Below, piece by piece: positions 25,619 to 34,397 of a stretch of 64,000 bases of DNA. The stretch's first letter is position 1. Every line of letters starts with the position of its first letter. Source of the DNA: Candidatus Kuenenia stuttgartensis (GTDB lineage: Bacteria > Planctomycetota > Planctomycetia > Planctomycetales > Planctomycetaceae); NCBI GenBank assembly GCA_945906725.1, contig CAMDRI010000005.1:1-64000 (forward strand), read 5' to 3'. Under the pieces are notes generated by a model, which ran no database searches, was not told where the DNA came from, and saw nothing but the letters and a program-made list of their open reading frames with translations. A program made the position numbers and the translations under genes.

Positions 25619-26785
25619 TCAATTCGCCGCCGTTAGCCGCTTGATGAGAATCGTGGCGTACGAGCCGCGCGGCAGATCGAATGACAGTGTCAACTTGTGC
25701 CGGCCTTCGTACAACTCATCGAGTTCGGTTTGGTGCTGTAGATTCCTAGGGACGTCGATTGCCGCTCGTTGACCCTTCGAGAAGAACGCATCGCGCGGGA
25801 ACTTGACTCGCATCGTGCGTGGTTCAAGGCCGAACTCGGCGAGAACTCGGTGCAGCCGATCGAACAGCGGTCCGGAATCCAGCTTGAGCCGAGCGGACGG
25901 CAGCGGCAGGCGGAGGTCGATCAACTCGCCGCGCTGCGGTTCGTCGAGCGTGTGAAAGAACGGTGCCGGACGCTCGCCAAATTCGACGTCGAACAATTGC
26001 TCCGGCCGACAGACGTCTCGCAACGATTCGGCGAGCAGCCGATTCCAGACCGCGCTTTGAAATGCCGAGAGCCACAAGCCGCGCAGGTCGCCGCGCATCA
26101 ACGCCAACGCTCGGCGAAAGTCGGTCGGGTGGTCAACCAGAAACGTGACGATGCTCCGCCGACTGCCGCGCGGCATGTCCGTCTTGAGGCCGGGCCAGTC
26201 GCCCCAGCGGTCGCGGAGCAGTTGCTTTTCCTTGCGATCGTCCGGCCGGTCGTGCTCGTTCGGGTCGGCGAGAGCCAGCCACAACGCCCGCTCGTAATTC
26301 CCTTGGCACCACGGTACGGCGATGAACTCGCCCGATTGCCCCAGCGAGCCGAAGCGTTGATCGTCGAAGTAGTTCGGCACGCCATTGACCGCGACATCGC
26401 TCAGAGCCTGTGCAGCGCTCGCGACCTCGGCGTCTGACATCGAACGCAGGACCAGCGTGAAACGATTTCCGATGAGGTCCGCAGCGTCGAACGGACGGTC
26501 GGTTTGGCCGAGGTACTTCAGATCGAGGCTGGTCTGCGACAAGTCATTGCGTGGCCCGTTCTTGATCGTGACAAATTGCTCGGTGACAGCGTGCCGGTCC
26601 TTCAAGCCTCCGTAGCTGACTTGCTGCCGAGCCAAATTCCAGCGCCGCAAGATCGCATCAATCGCCTCCGGCGTGCCGAGCGATTGCTTGGTTAGTCGGT
26701 AAATGGCGAACGATCCTCGGCCATGTGTGGGTCGGTCGGTCAGCTCGGTGACTCGAAAATCCTCCGGCAAGCATTTGAGTTTCAT
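25619..26785 (-). CDS. truD: tRNA pseudouridine(13) synthase TruD
   Basis: A 388-residue pseudouridine synthase that modifies U13 of tRNA. The family signature and catalytic Asp are in YGGLKDRHAVTEQ. The N-terminal segment MKLKCLPEDFRVTELTD is typical of TruD. The later stretch GNRFTLVLRSM followed by PNYFDDQRFGS also fits. The open frame runs up to 27085, but ATG 26785 gives the family N-terminus and avoids overlap with the divergent trmB-like gene at 26880. Confidence 0.92.
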   Translation of the reverse strand: MKLKCLPEDFRVTELTDRPTHGRGSFAIYRLTKQSLGTPEAIDAILRRWNLARQQVSYGGLKDRHAVTEQFVTIKNGPRNDLSQTSLDLKYLGQTDRPFDAADLIGNRFTLVLRSMSDAEVASAAQALSDVAVNGVPNYFDDQRFGSLGQSGEFIAVPWCQGNYERALWLALADPNEHDRPDDRKEKQLLRDRWGDWPGLKTDMPRGSRRSIVTFLVDHPTDFRRALALMRGDLRGLWLSAFQSAVWNRLLAESLRDVCRPEQLFDVEFGERPAPFFHTLDEPQRGELIDLRLPLPSARLKLDSGPLFDRLHRVLAEFGLEPRTMRVKFPRDAFFSKGQRAAIDVPRNLQHQTELDELYEGRHKLTLSFDLPRGSYATILIKRLTAAN

Positions 26786-26879
26786 CGGGCGTCTCGTGGG
26801 GTGCGGACCAAGCGAGCGGCGATTATGTTGCCGCCCTGCGTTCGTGTCGAATGTGTCACTCAACCGCATCGAAAAGTTC

Positions 26880-27656
26880 ATGCCACAGTCACAACCGCAA
26901 ATGGGCGACATCGAAAGCGAGTTCGGCGTGCCGATTCCCGGTCGCATCTTGCCCCCAGAGCAGTGGGCGAAGACCGCTCTCAAGAAAGTGCCGGACGGTT
27001 TTCTGGATTGGGATTCGCTGTTCGGACGCCGAGCACCGATCGTCATCGACATCGGCTGTGGCAACGGCCGCTCGACGCTCGTCAACGCGATTGCGAAGCC
27101 GGACTGCGATCATCTGGGCATCGACATTCTGCCGGTCGTGATCCGCTACGCCACTCGCCGAGGCAACCAACGCGGGCTGAGCAACATTCGCTTCGCGGTC
27201 ATCGGCGGACGAGAAATGCTTGCCGAGCATGTCGCGGCGGGCTCAGTTGCGGAGATTCACATTTACCATCCGCAGCCATTCTACGATCGCGCGCAAATTC
27301 ATCGCCGGCTCATCACGCCGGAGTTCCTGACTCTCGCCCATCGCGCACTCGCCCCGAGCGGCAAGCTGTTTTTGCAGACGGACCATCCGGGATACTGGGC
27401 CTACATGAAGTCGGTCGTGCCGTGTTTCTTCGATCTGAGTGAACTCAACGCCCCGTGGCCAGAAACGCCGCGAGGCCGGACTCGGCGCGAGATCATCGCT
27501 CATCGCCACGGCTTGCCGATTTTTCGGGGCGAGGCAATCCGTCGCGACGAGATCAGCATCGACGACTCGCTGCGACTGGCAAACTCGCTGCCGCCACCGA
27601 CGTTCAACGCGGATCGCCGACTGCGGCAGTTGGACGAGATCGAAGCTCGCTCGTAG
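26880..27656 (+). CDS. TrmB-like tRNA (guanine-N7-)-methyltransferase
   Basis: A 258-residue SAM-dependent methyltransferase. The SAM-binding motif is VIDIGCGNGRSTLVN. The later motif HIYHPQPFYDRAQIHRRLITPEFL corresponds to the TrmB region FPDPWPKKRHHKRRL, but with several substitutions. This is therefore a divergent TrmB, and the m7G46 activity is likely rather than certain. It is divergently transcribed from truD, another tRNA-modification gene, 94 bases away. Its TAG stop (27654-27656) lies in the GTAG head of the following repeat. Confidence 0.8.
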   Translation: MPQSQPQMGDIESEFGVPIPGRILPPEQWAKTALKKVPDGFLDWDSLFGRRAPIVIDIGCGNGRSTLVNAIAKPDCDHLGIDILPVVIRYATRRGNQRGLSNIRFAVIGGREMLAEHVAAGSVAEIHIYHPQPFYDRAQIHRRLITPEFLTLAHRALAPSGKLFLQTDHPGYWAYMKSVVPCFFDLSELNAPWPETPRGRTRREIIAHRHGLPIFRGEAIRRDEISIDDSLRLANSLPPPTFNADRRLRQLDEIEARS

Positions 27657-27767
27657 CCCTGTCGCTCCGCGACAGGACAGCCGAATGTCGTTGTGGCATC
27701 GTGGGACTCACCTGTGTTGAGAAGTCGTTGGTGTCTCGGCTTTCCTGTCACGGAGCGACAGGGCTAC
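27653..27767. repeat. GTAG hairpin pair (BIME-like), CCTGTCGctccgCGACAGG family
   Basis: GTAG plus hairpin CCTGTCG/CGACAGG starts the element, and the inverted mate CCTGTCAcggagCGACAGG ends in CTAC. It spans the entire gap between the convergent trmB-like and PQQ-propeller genes. The TAG in each GTAG head is the stop codon of the adjacent gene (27654-27656 and 27766-27764). Confidence 0.85.
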
Positions 27768-29278
27768 TTTGACTCCGCCAAATCCAAGCAGACGAGATGG
27801 GTCTCGCTGCGCAGGTAGACTCGGCCGCGCGACAGCACCGGTGCGGCCCACGCGGGATACTTGATGCCGGTCACCGACATCCGGCCGAGTTCCTCGTACT
27901 TCTCCGAATCGACCTTGGCCAGTGCGAGCGTGCCTCGTTCACCGAGGATCAAGAACCGGTCGCCGATCTGAATCTTCGAACCGCGGCCCAGCAGCGGAAA
28001 CGGGATGATCTTTCCAGCTCCATCCTTGATCTCGCCTGTGGCAGGGCTTTGCGTGAGCGTCGAGATGTCCCCTTCGTAGCCGGTCGATTCCCAAATCACT
28101 TTACCGGTCTTCAGGTCGAGGCATCGCAGTTCCCCTTCGTTCTCGTGGCGACCGCTGAAGCCGTAAAGGTGGCCGTTGACATGAATCGTCGTTGACCAGT
28201 GGTTCAGCATGTTGCGAGCGTCCTGCCACACAACTGAGTAGTTCTTGCCTGACGGGTCGACTTGCAGCAACGCCGAGCCAGTCTTGTACGCGGCCGAGAG
28301 AAACATCTTGTCGCCGATGACCACTGGCCGAGCCGCGTTGACTGACTCGCGCTCTTTCGGCCGAAACCAGAACTTGAAATTCTCCGAGCCGTCCGTCGGA
28401 TCGAGTGACACCAATCCTTGCCGCATCAGACACAGCACATGTCGCTTGCCGTGAATTGTCGCGGCGATCGGTGACGAGTAGCTGTAAAGCGACTCAGTTC
28501 CAGTCCATTCGTACCTCGGCTTGATCGAGCCGCCGGTCTCGACGCCGTCCCATGTTCTCTTGCCGACGCTCTGCCATTCGGTGTCACCAGTCGCAGCGTT
28601 GAACGCGACAACTCCGGAGTTCGGTTGCCCGCCGACCAGCACGATCAACAGATGGCCTTCGAGAATCGGTGTGCAGCCGACACCAAAAAAGTTCTCCTCG
28701 TCGGGAATGCGAAAGTCTTTGCCGCAGTCCCTCGCCCAGATTTGCTTGCCGGTCACGAGGTCCAGGCAGAACAATTTGCCTTCGGGGTTGAACGTGAAAA
28801 CTCGCGTCTTCGTGAGCAGCGGAGTGCAGCGCGGTCCGTTGTTGTAGGCGTAGCGGTCTTCGTACTCGGTCGCGTATTTGAACTGCCAAAGCGGCTCGCC
28901 GTTGTCGGCTCGCAGACAATCGACGATCTCGTCGTTGCCGCGCGGCCGATGAATCACGACCAGCCGATTCCCGATCACCGACGGTGCGCTGTAGCCGGTG
29001 CCGACTCGTTTCGACCAGGCCGTCGTCAGTCCCCCTTCGGGCCAGCTCTTCAACCAGTTCGTTTCGTTGCAGACGCCAGTGCCGAGCGGTCCCAAGAACG
29101 ACGGCCAGTCCTCACCCTTGCGATCGGGAGCCGGTACGTCGGTGATCGGCTTGCCGGAGACTTCACCAGTCAGTGCGGCGCGGCCGGTTGTCGGTTTTGG
29201 ATCGGCCGACATCGCGTTTTCGGTGGCTGTCAAAAGCAGCGCACTCATGACGAGGCTCAAGGTGCATCGCGTGAGCAT
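27764..29278 (-). CDS. Exported PQQ-binding-like beta-propeller repeat protein
   Basis: A 504-residue secreted protein. A signal peptide (MLTRCTLSLVMSALLLTATENAMSA) is followed by repeated propeller blades with outer-plasma-membrane-protein/PQQ-like strands (GNRLVVIHRP, KLFCLDLVTGKQIWARDCGK, CLDLKTGKVIWES, GTLALAKVDSEKYEEL). Such proteins are common in planctomycetes, usually without demonstrated PQQ dehydrogenase activity. ATG 29278 has AGGAG eight bases upstream and is preferred to ATG 29302. Stop codon TAG comes from the neighbouring repeat. Confidence 0.85.
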   Translation of the reverse strand: MLTRCTLSLVMSALLLTATENAMSADPKPTTGRAALTGEVSGKPITDVPAPDRKGEDWPSFLGPLGTGVCNETNWLKSWPEGGLTTAWSKRVGTGYSAPSVIGNRLVVIHRPRGNDEIVDCLRADNGEPLWQFKYATEYEDRYAYNNGPRCTPLLTKTRVFTFNPEGKLFCLDLVTGKQIWARDCGKDFRIPDEENFFGVGCTPILEGHLLIVLVGGQPNSGVVAFNAATGDTEWQSVGKRTWDGVETGGSIKPRYEWTGTESLYSYSSPIAATIHGKRHVLCLMRQGLVSLDPTDGSENFKFWFRPKERESVNAARPVVIGDKMFLSAAYKTGSALLQVDPSGKNYSVVWQDARNMLNHWSTTIHVNGHLYGFSGRHENEGELRCLDLKTGKVIWESTGYEGDISTLTQSPATGEIKDGAGKIIPFPLLGRGSKIQIGDRFLILGERGTLALAKVDSEKYEELGRMSVTGIKYPAWAAPVLSRGRVYLRSETHLVCLDLAESK

Positions 29279-29323
29279 TCGTTGGTCTCCTGGTTGTTGC
29301 ATCCCTCATCCGGCCTTCGGCCA

Positions 29324-29344
29324 CCTTCTCCCAAGGGGAGAAGG
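29324..29344. repeat. CCTTCTCCC/GGGGAGAAGG hairpin
   Basis: A perfect 9-10 base-pair hairpin between the membrane-protein gene (stop 29373) and the PQQ-propeller gene start (29278), both on the - strand. It may attenuate readthrough, but it lacks a T-run. Confidence 0.4.
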
Positions 29345-29372
29345 ACCGGACCGACGTCGATTCGGCAAATGG

Positions 29373-30917
29373 CTATCGGTGATCTGCTGAATCCGCCTCC
29401 GGCAATCGCAGAATCTTGTAGCTGTCGTTCGAGTACAGCAAGTCCGCGCCGTAGCGAACTCGCGTCCGAGTGATTGCGAAACGGACACCGGTCTGCCGGA
29501 CCAACTCCCGCAGTTCTTCGGCCGAGTAAGTCTCGTCACCAGCGAAACTCTTCTCGCTCCACTTCGTGATCAGCTGCATTCGTCGATTCCACTCGACGAC
29601 GCCGGCCGCGTCCTGCGGACAGTCCTTGAAGTTGACGTATTCCGCTCGCTGAGCGAACCATTTGAAGGCTTCGGCCTCGAAGGGCGTGTGAAAGACTGTG
29701 TTCGCTGGAGTGTTCGCGTCGACCCACCGACAGGCATCCCGCCAGTCGGCTCGCATCCCTGCCGGCAACTGATTTGGCGGAGGCATGACGCGAGTTGCAA
29801 TCACCGCCCACGCCAATCCGACACCTCCCAGCAGCCACAGCCAGCGCTGGCGAAATACGCTCGGCAACAGAATCGCCAAGGCGATCGGCAGCAGCAGATC
29901 GAACAGACGGAACGGATAAAATTTCAGCACCACCATCCGCCAAGAAGGCTCGGTGAGCAGATTCGCAGAATGCGGTCGCGGCCCAAATCCCGCAACCAAT
30001 CCGATCCCGACAAACAGAGCGGCCGCGATGACGTAGCCCATCCACCAGCGATCATCCCGTGATGCTGCTCGTCGACGCCTCCACCACCACAAGCTCAACC
30101 ACACCAACGCCAGCGTTCCGTACTTGACGTAATTCGCGACCGCGAAGTCCATCGGGTCAAGATGATGCTTCAGCCGGTAGTACACCTGGATGTAGTTGGC
30201 AATCACGCTGGTGCGAGCATTCGCCGCACGCAACATTTCGACGGCTGGCCAAAGTCCGGGCAAAGCCACGAGCACCAGCAAAATGGTCGCGACCAACCAA
30301 CGCCGCCATCGCGAGTGTTCAATGTCGAACCGGACGAGTTCGGCAAGACTCATCGCGGCGAGATGCCAGAGTCCGACGATCGGGTGAAAACTGATCGCCG
30401 CTCCGCCGCACGCAGCAGCGGTGAGCAATCGTCGATCGAGCATCGCCGCGATCGACCAGAACACCAGCGAGTACGCGATGACCTTCGATTCAAATCCTCC
30501 GATCAGCCACTCGCCCGACAAGTTGCCGATCGCCTGCAACCCGAGAAACAACCACGCGGAGAGCAATACCGAACCGCGCGGCGAAGAAGGCTCCGAGTCC
30601 TCGCGTTGCAGTCGAGCGGCCAGCGACGTCCAACTGGCGGCAACCATCGCGAGGCTGATCGCTCGTCCGAGAAACGCGACTGTTGCGAAGTCGAACCACA
30701 GCGTCAGCCAGCCGAAGGTCCAATAGAAAACTTGGTGGGCGGGGAATGACGACAGGAACAAATCGTCGGCGCACCACGACGGGTTCCACGAATGCTTCGC
30801 CATCGCGAGGTAGTGCGACTCATTCACCGCCGGGATCGGCGTAGAGATCAGCGACACGACCAAGAAACTGAGCCAGACCGCCGCGACGACGAGCAACTTG
30901 GAGCGACGCTCGGTCAC
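29373..30917 (-). CDS. Polytopic membrane protein, function unknown
   Basis: A 514-residue integral membrane protein with about 10-11 hydrophobic segments, starting LLVVAAVWLSFLVVSLIST. A C-terminal soluble domain of about 120 residues follows (DWRDACRWVDANTPANTVFHTPFEAEAFKW to SYKILRLPEA). The layout resembles glycosyltransferase-type (GT-C) or DUF6798-like planctomycete membrane proteins. The GT-C Asp motif of the first loop is not evident (VNESHYLAMAKH instead), so no activity is claimed. Start ATG at 30917. Confidence 0.75.
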   Translation of the reverse strand: MTERRSKLLVVAAVWLSFLVVSLISTPIPAVNESHYLAMAKHSWNPSWCADDLFLSSFPAHQVFYWTFGWLTLWFDFATVAFLGRAISLAMVAASWTSLAARLQREDSEPSSPRGSVLLSAWLFLGLQAIGNLSGEWLIGGFESKVIAYSLVFWSIAAMLDRRLLTAAACGGAAISFHPIVGLWHLAAMSLAELVRFDIEHSRWRRWLVATILLVLVALPGLWPAVEMLRAANARTSVIANYIQVYYRLKHHLDPMDFAVANYVKYGTLALVWLSLWWWRRRRAASRDDRWWMGYVIAAALFVGIGLVAGFGPRPHSANLLTEPSWRMVVLKFYPFRLFDLLLPIALAILLPSVFRQRWLWLLGGVGLAWAVIATRVMPPPNQLPAGMRADWRDACRWVDANTPANTVFHTPFEAEAFKWFAQRAEYVNFKDCPQDAAGVVEWNRRMQLITKWSEKSFAGDETYSAEELRELVRQTGVRFAITRTRVRYGADLLYSNDSYKILRLPEADSADHR

Positions 30918-30928
30918 GATGCGGTCCT

Positions 30929-30962
30929 CGTGGCGAAAGCGACGCGAGACACGTCGCCCACG
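30929..30962. repeat. Shortened relative of the CGTGGCGGATGC inverted repeat
   Basis: CGTGGCG and CGCCCACG arms flank GCGACGCGAGACACGTC. It resembles a deletion derivative of the 50-base repeats at 20314 and 41135. It lies between the membrane-protein start and the stop of the Lys/Ala-rich gene. Confidence 0.45.
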
Positions 30963-31154
30963 TTACTTCTTCTTTGCTGCCTTTTTGGCGGACTTCTTTG
31001 CCGCTTTTTTCGGCGCGGCGGCTGCTTTCGTCGCCTTCTTTTTGGCAGCTTTCGGGGCTGCGGACGATGTGCTCTTCTTTTTCCCGCCAAACGCCTGATC
31101 CCAATTCTTCCAGAATTCCGGGGTCGTGCCTGTCCGAACGATCGGTCCACTCAT
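30963..31154 (-). CDS. Small protein with Lys/Ala-rich histone-H1-like tail
   Basis: A 63-residue protein. The N-terminus is MSGPIVRTGTTPEFWKNWDQ, and from about residue 25 it becomes a Lys/Ala/Pro tail (AAPKAAKKKATKAAAAPKKAA and onward) like the C-terminal tails of histone H1 and some bacterial nucleoid proteins. It may bind DNA or RNA nonspecifically, which is inference from composition. ATG 31154 has GAGGAG about nine bases upstream. The longer frame to 31238 lacks a site. Confidence 0.7.
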   Translation of the reverse strand: MSGPIVRTGTTPEFWKNWDQAFGGKKKSTSSAAPKAAKKKATKAAAAPKKAAKKSAKKAAKKK

Positions 31155-31382
31155 GCTGTGATTTCTCCTCGACTTGCAACTCTTGAACAATCGACTTGCA
31201 CGATGGCAGGCGAACATCGCACCACCTTCGAACGGCACAACTATGCCGCACGGACCGTTTTCTTGTCAAACACCTGACCAAGCGACATCGTTCTGGGCAC
31301 GAACTTTGCGACTAAGTCGTCCGCACTGCCACCAGAGATCGGGCCCACTGGGATTCGGCAGTCATTCAGGAGGGCTTGTCAG

Positions 31383-32027
31383 ATGACGCCGATCCAACTC
31401 AACTATCGCGTGTTGCTGTCGACTCCAGGTGCCCAATTGGTGCCCCCCGAGATGATGGCTCCCCAACGGAAGCAAACAGGGAAGCAAACGATGTTGTTCA
31501 ACCCCTTTGACGACGAAGCCCGCTTCATGAGAGCCTGGCATGCGGTCGAGATCGCTCGGCCGGTGCAGCAGGGATTGTTCACCTTTGACGTCTCCGACCT
31601 GCCGTACTTCCTCGTGTGCGGCGGCCGGAAGCCGGGAGCGACCGTCAGCGTCACGAAGGGCGAGGTCAAAGTCAGCCGCCCGCTGATCATCACCCCCGAC
31701 AACATGCGGCCGGAGTTCGAGGACTTCTTCGAGGAAAACGACGAGGCCGACTTCGTTCAATTCTTGATGGCTCGGACGGCCGCCTTCTCGAACCTCAGAA
31801 TCCGAAACTCGTCCAGCGAGAAAAAACTGGTCAGCGACAGCGTCGAAGAGGTCGTCGAGAAGCTCAACAAGCAACTCGACTTGGAAGACGAAGACCGCGT
31901 GGCGATCTTGACCGCCCCACCGAAACTCGGTGGAGTCGCGCTGCTGAAATACACGACCGAGCGAGTCATGGCCAGCGCGCCGGACAACGTCCAAGAGCTT
32001 CGTGAGCGAGGCTTCCTGCCGTCGTAA
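31383..32027 (+). CDS. Conserved-looking hypothetical protein
   Basis: A 214-residue soluble protein with no signal peptide. Recognisable features are an aromatic N-terminal part (MLFNPFDDEARFMRAWHAVEIARP), a central beta-type stretch (LPYFLVCGGRKPGATVSVTKGEVKV) and an acidic segment (FEDFFEENDEADFVQFL). I do not recognise the family. ATG 31383 has AGGAGG nine bases upstream. A later ATG (31491, MLFNPFDD) is a possible alternative. It converges on the gene at 32107. Confidence 0.65.
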   Translation: MTPIQLNYRVLLSTPGAQLVPPEMMAPQRKQTGKQTMLFNPFDDEARFMRAWHAVEIARPVQQGLFTFDVSDLPYFLVCGGRKPGATVSVTKGEVKVSRPLIITPDNMRPEFEDFFEENDEADFVQFLMARTAAFSNLRIRNSSSEKKLVSDSVEEVVEKLNKQLDLEDEDRVAILTAPPKLGGVALLKYTTERVMASAPDNVQELRERGFLPS

Positions 32028-32041
32028 AAGACGGAGCGATT

Positions 32042-32128
32042 CGGTGAGCGGAGAGCGTCAACCCTCCGAGAAAGTGGGAACAGCGCTTTGACGGAAACTC
32101 GGAGGACTAACGTCCTTCGCTCGCCGAG
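32042..32128. repeat. Inverted repeat of the GGCGAGCGGAGGGCGTTAG family (copy 2)
   Basis: Arms 32042-32070 and 32098-32128 are imperfect inverted copies. The right arm read on the - strand (GGCGAGCGAAGGACGTTAG) is a clear relative of the element inside the DmsBC gene at 6401. Here it encodes the last residues (SASEGR) and the TAG stop of the gene at 32107-32589. Confidence 0.75.
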
Positions 32129-32589
32129 GAGTCAGCGATCTCGCATGTGACGGTGCGTGTCTTCGATTTGTGTTCCGGCACGCGCTGCACGAGGTGAATT
32201 TCAAAAATCTCGTAGCTCGGAAAGTCGATGTGCTGCCGAGCCAGTTCTTCCAAGCGAGCGACCGCCGCCGCGACTTGTTCGTCCGCTTCGCGAGGTTCAG
32301 GATCGAAACCGACCTGCATCGTGATCCGCAGAGTCTTCGGCGTGTTGCGGTGCATTCGCCGCTGCCCCCCCTGCACCTGCGGGTACGCCTTCGGAAACGC
32401 CTGATGGATCGCGGTCTGCAGCCGCTGAAACGGTTTCGCGTGGTAATATGAAAAAATCCACACGCTCGCCGAAGCCGCGATCGCGAGCGTGAAGATCGCA
32501 AGCATCACCTTGATCCCCGAAAACTCGCTTGGCGAATTTCCGAAGCGCTGTGAACCGTCGTCGGATGTGGCAGGAATAGACTCTGACAT
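32107..32589 (-). CDS. Single-pass membrane protein, function unknown
   Basis: A 160-residue protein with one transmembrane helix near residues 27-48 (VMLAIFTLAIAASASVWIFSYY). An extracytoplasmic or soluble domain of about 110 residues follows (MHRNTPKTLRITMQVGFDPEPRE to IHLVQRVPEHKSKT). It is followed on the same strand by nothing close, while the peroxiredoxin-like gene lies one base upstream of its start, so the two are probably co-transcribed. Its last six residues and stop codon come from a palindromic repeat. Confidence 0.6.
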   Translation of the reverse strand: MSESIPATSDDGSQRFGNSPSEFSGIKVMLAIFTLAIAASASVWIFSYYHAKPFQRLQTAIHQAFPKAYPQVQGGQRRMHRNTPKTLRITMQVGFDPEPREADEQVAAAVARLEELARQHIDFPSYEIFEIHLVQRVPEHKSKTRTVTCEIADSSASEGR

Positions 32590-32590
32590 G

Positions 32591-33172
32591 TCACTTCGCT
32601 TTTGATAAAGAGGATTCTTTCAACGGCGGCAGCAGGCGATCGAGGTCCGCCTCCGGTCGCGGAGACTTGCCGGACCAAGCGACTTGCCCCGCCCGGTCGA
32701 TCCAGAAGACTCCCGTTTGAGTCTCCAAACGGTCCTCGTTGTAGCGGCCCCAAAGACGGTGAATGAGAAACTCCGGATCGGACAACAGCGGGAACGGAAA
32801 CTTGCCGCCGCGTTCCATCGCTTGCCGATTATACTGTGGGATCGTAGCGCTGACTCCCACGACCTGCACACCGCGACGCTTGAGTTCGGGGAATTGCTGC
32901 CGCGCTCGAAGCAACACAGTATCGCGATCGGCCCCTGCTTCGCCGTCAAAAAAAATCAACAGCACCTCTTGGCGACCGAGATAACGCTCGATTTTCACGA
33001 GCTTGTTGTCGCTGTCGAGTGCCAGGAATTTGGGAGCCGGTCGCCGCTCATCGAGTATCGCCGTCAAACTTTGTCGCGGTGGCTGCGACAGTTTGAACGC
33101 GACCAGTCCCACGATAATCACTGCCGCGATCGGCAGCACCAGCACGCGCGGTCGCCAAACTCGTTCGATCAC
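32591..33172 (-). CDS. Membrane-anchored peroxiredoxin/thioredoxin-fold protein lacking the peroxidatic Cys
   Basis: A protein of about 193 residues with an N-terminal membrane anchor (VLVLPIAAVIIVGLVAFKL) and an AhpC/TSA-like fold (APKFLALDSDNKLVKIERYLGR, LKRRGVQVVGVSATIP, FPFPLLSDPEFLIHRLWG, GVFWIDRAGQVAWSGKSPRPE). The segment where peroxiredoxins carry the FTxVC cysteine reads LLIFFDGEAGADRDT, with no Cys, so peroxidase activity by the usual mechanism is unlikely. GTG 33172 is chosen with AAAGG upstream. The frame also has an earlier GTG at 33289. Confidence 0.6.
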   Translation of the reverse strand: MIERVWRPRVLVLPIAAVIIVGLVAFKLSQPPRQSLTAILDERRPAPKFLALDSDNKLVKIERYLGRQEVLLIFFDGEAGADRDTVLLRARQQFPELKRRGVQVVGVSATIPQYNRQAMERGGKFPFPLLSDPEFLIHRLWGRYNEDRLETQTGVFWIDRAGQVAWSGKSPRPEADLDRLLPPLKESSLSKAK

Positions 33173-33338
33173 GTCGCAACCTTTCGTGATCAACTCGTCG
33201 AGATTGATCAACGCATTCGTCAATGAAACCCAAGCTGCCAGCGCCGGCAGATCGCGAGCGCTGGCGCCTGCGGCCTTCGTGCCGAGCACTCGCTTGGCCT
33301 CGCCTTCAATTCTGCATCCTGGTCGAAGGTGAAGTCCT

Positions 33339-33689
33339 TCAACTGCTGCTGCTTTTGTTTCTCCGGAATTCGGTCAACTTGACAATTCTGAGCAGGACCG
33401 GCTTGAATTCTTTCGACGGCTCGCCGGATTCAGCTACATCGGCCGTCGACTTTTGCCATGCGACGAAATTCGTTCCCTGAGCTTGCTTGTGTTGCTCGCA
33501 CGCGGCTGTCAGCGACTGCATGTGCTCAGTCACGACTTTCCGGCGCGAGACCACGTCGGGCGAATCAGGCAACTCGGCCGCCGGGCCACAGACTTCTCGC
33601 CCTGCGCTCTCTTTCCTGCTTCGATTGACGACTCGCTCGAAAGCGTCCGCCAAGAACGCGACACCAAGGCTCAGCCCACGAATCTGCAT
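33339..33689 (-). CDS. Small hypothetical protein
   Basis: A 116-residue frame starting MQIRGLSLGVAFLADAFERV, with a purine-rich site (GGCGGAGAG) just upstream. The sequence is charged and ends EFRRNKSSSS. A weakly hydrophobic N-terminus might be a poor signal. No family is recognised. It is placed on the - strand between two other - strand genes, which is its main support. Confidence 0.4.
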   Translation of the reverse strand: MQIRGLSLGVAFLADAFERVVNRSRKESAGREVCGPAAELPDSPDVVSRRKVVTEHMQSLTAACEQHKQAQGTNFVAWQKSTADVAESGEPSKEFKPVLLRIVKLTEFRRNKSSSS

Positions 33690-33791
33690 CTCTCCGCCTC
33701 TGGGTTCGACAACTTGCTTCACGATGGCAAGGCACATCTCAACGGCGAGATTCTATTGCCCAGGTCGGAGCAGGCGAACCGTCGGCGCAAC

Positions 33792-33820
33792 AAAAAAGGG
33801 GGGCGTGCAGTCGCCCCCCC
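33792..33820 (-). terminator. Rho-independent terminator
   Basis: On the - strand the sequence GGGGGGCGACTGCACGCCCC and following C's forms a GC-rich stem with a short loop and is followed directly by TTTTTTG. This is a textbook intrinsic terminator. It lies about 106 bases beyond the stop of the thioredoxin-fold gene at 33927-34397 on the same strand. Confidence 0.8.
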
Positions 33821-33926
33821 ACTCGGTGAGTCCCTTCACCTGTCGCAGACTCCTTCCGCAACGATTCCTCCGTGTTCACTCCTGTCCGAGAATGCTCGCC
33901 GCACGGGCGAGCCGTGAAATTCAAAT

Positions 33927-34397
33927 TCAGGTGGGGCACTGCAATTGGACGTCGAGGTTCAATGAGGCGGTGCGTTCTCCGTTCTGAAACGTTTGGAGGA
34001 TCTTGTTCCAGTCTTCCCCTTGCAGCTTGCGGCTCGTTCGGAAGATCTGCCATTGCTGATCGCGTTCGATCACCGCGACATGCGGCAGCGGCTTGTTCTC
34101 GAACAGTTTGTGAACCGTCTGACCATGACTGGTCGACGTGTCGATCTCGACGACGACAAACCGTTCCAGGAGCTTGCGTCGCTGCCGGGTCTTGCGGACG
34201 TCCTCTAAATGCACAGGCACTTCGGAAGAGTCTTCTCCTGGATTCAGCACGATTAGCAGCGGCTTTTTCGATCGTTGAGCTTCTCGATACGCCAGCGTGT
34301 AGCTGGTGAAATGCGCCGGCAGATTTGCCGCCAATTGTTGCGGCTGTACGCCGACGGAAGGATCCATCAGCAACAGCAAGGTCAGGCTCGTGAGCAT
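33927..34397 (-). CDS. Exported thioredoxin-fold-like protein, function unknown
   Basis: A 156-residue protein with a short hydrophobic N-terminus (MLTSLTLLLLMDPSVGV), probably a signal sequence. The rest reads like a thioredoxin-fold domain (YREAQRSKKPLLIVLNPGE, LLERFVVVEIDTSTSHGQ, KPLPHVAVIERDQQWQIF), but without a CxxC motif. AAGGAAACGGAATTC precedes the ATG. A strong terminator follows at 33792-33820. Confidence 0.65.
   Translation of the reverse strand: MLTSLTLLLLMDPSVGVQPQQLAANLPAHFTSYTLAYREAQRSKKPLLIVLNPGEDSSEVPVHLEDVRKTRQRRKLLERFVVVEIDTSTSHGQTVHKLFENKPLPHVAVIERDQQWQIFRTSRKLQGEDWNKILQTFQNGERTASLNLDVQLQCPT

Noticed and set aside
24182-25636. 484-codon open frame on the + strand
   Set aside because: Antisense to the HtrA gene with its clear catalytic triad and strong ribosome-binding site.
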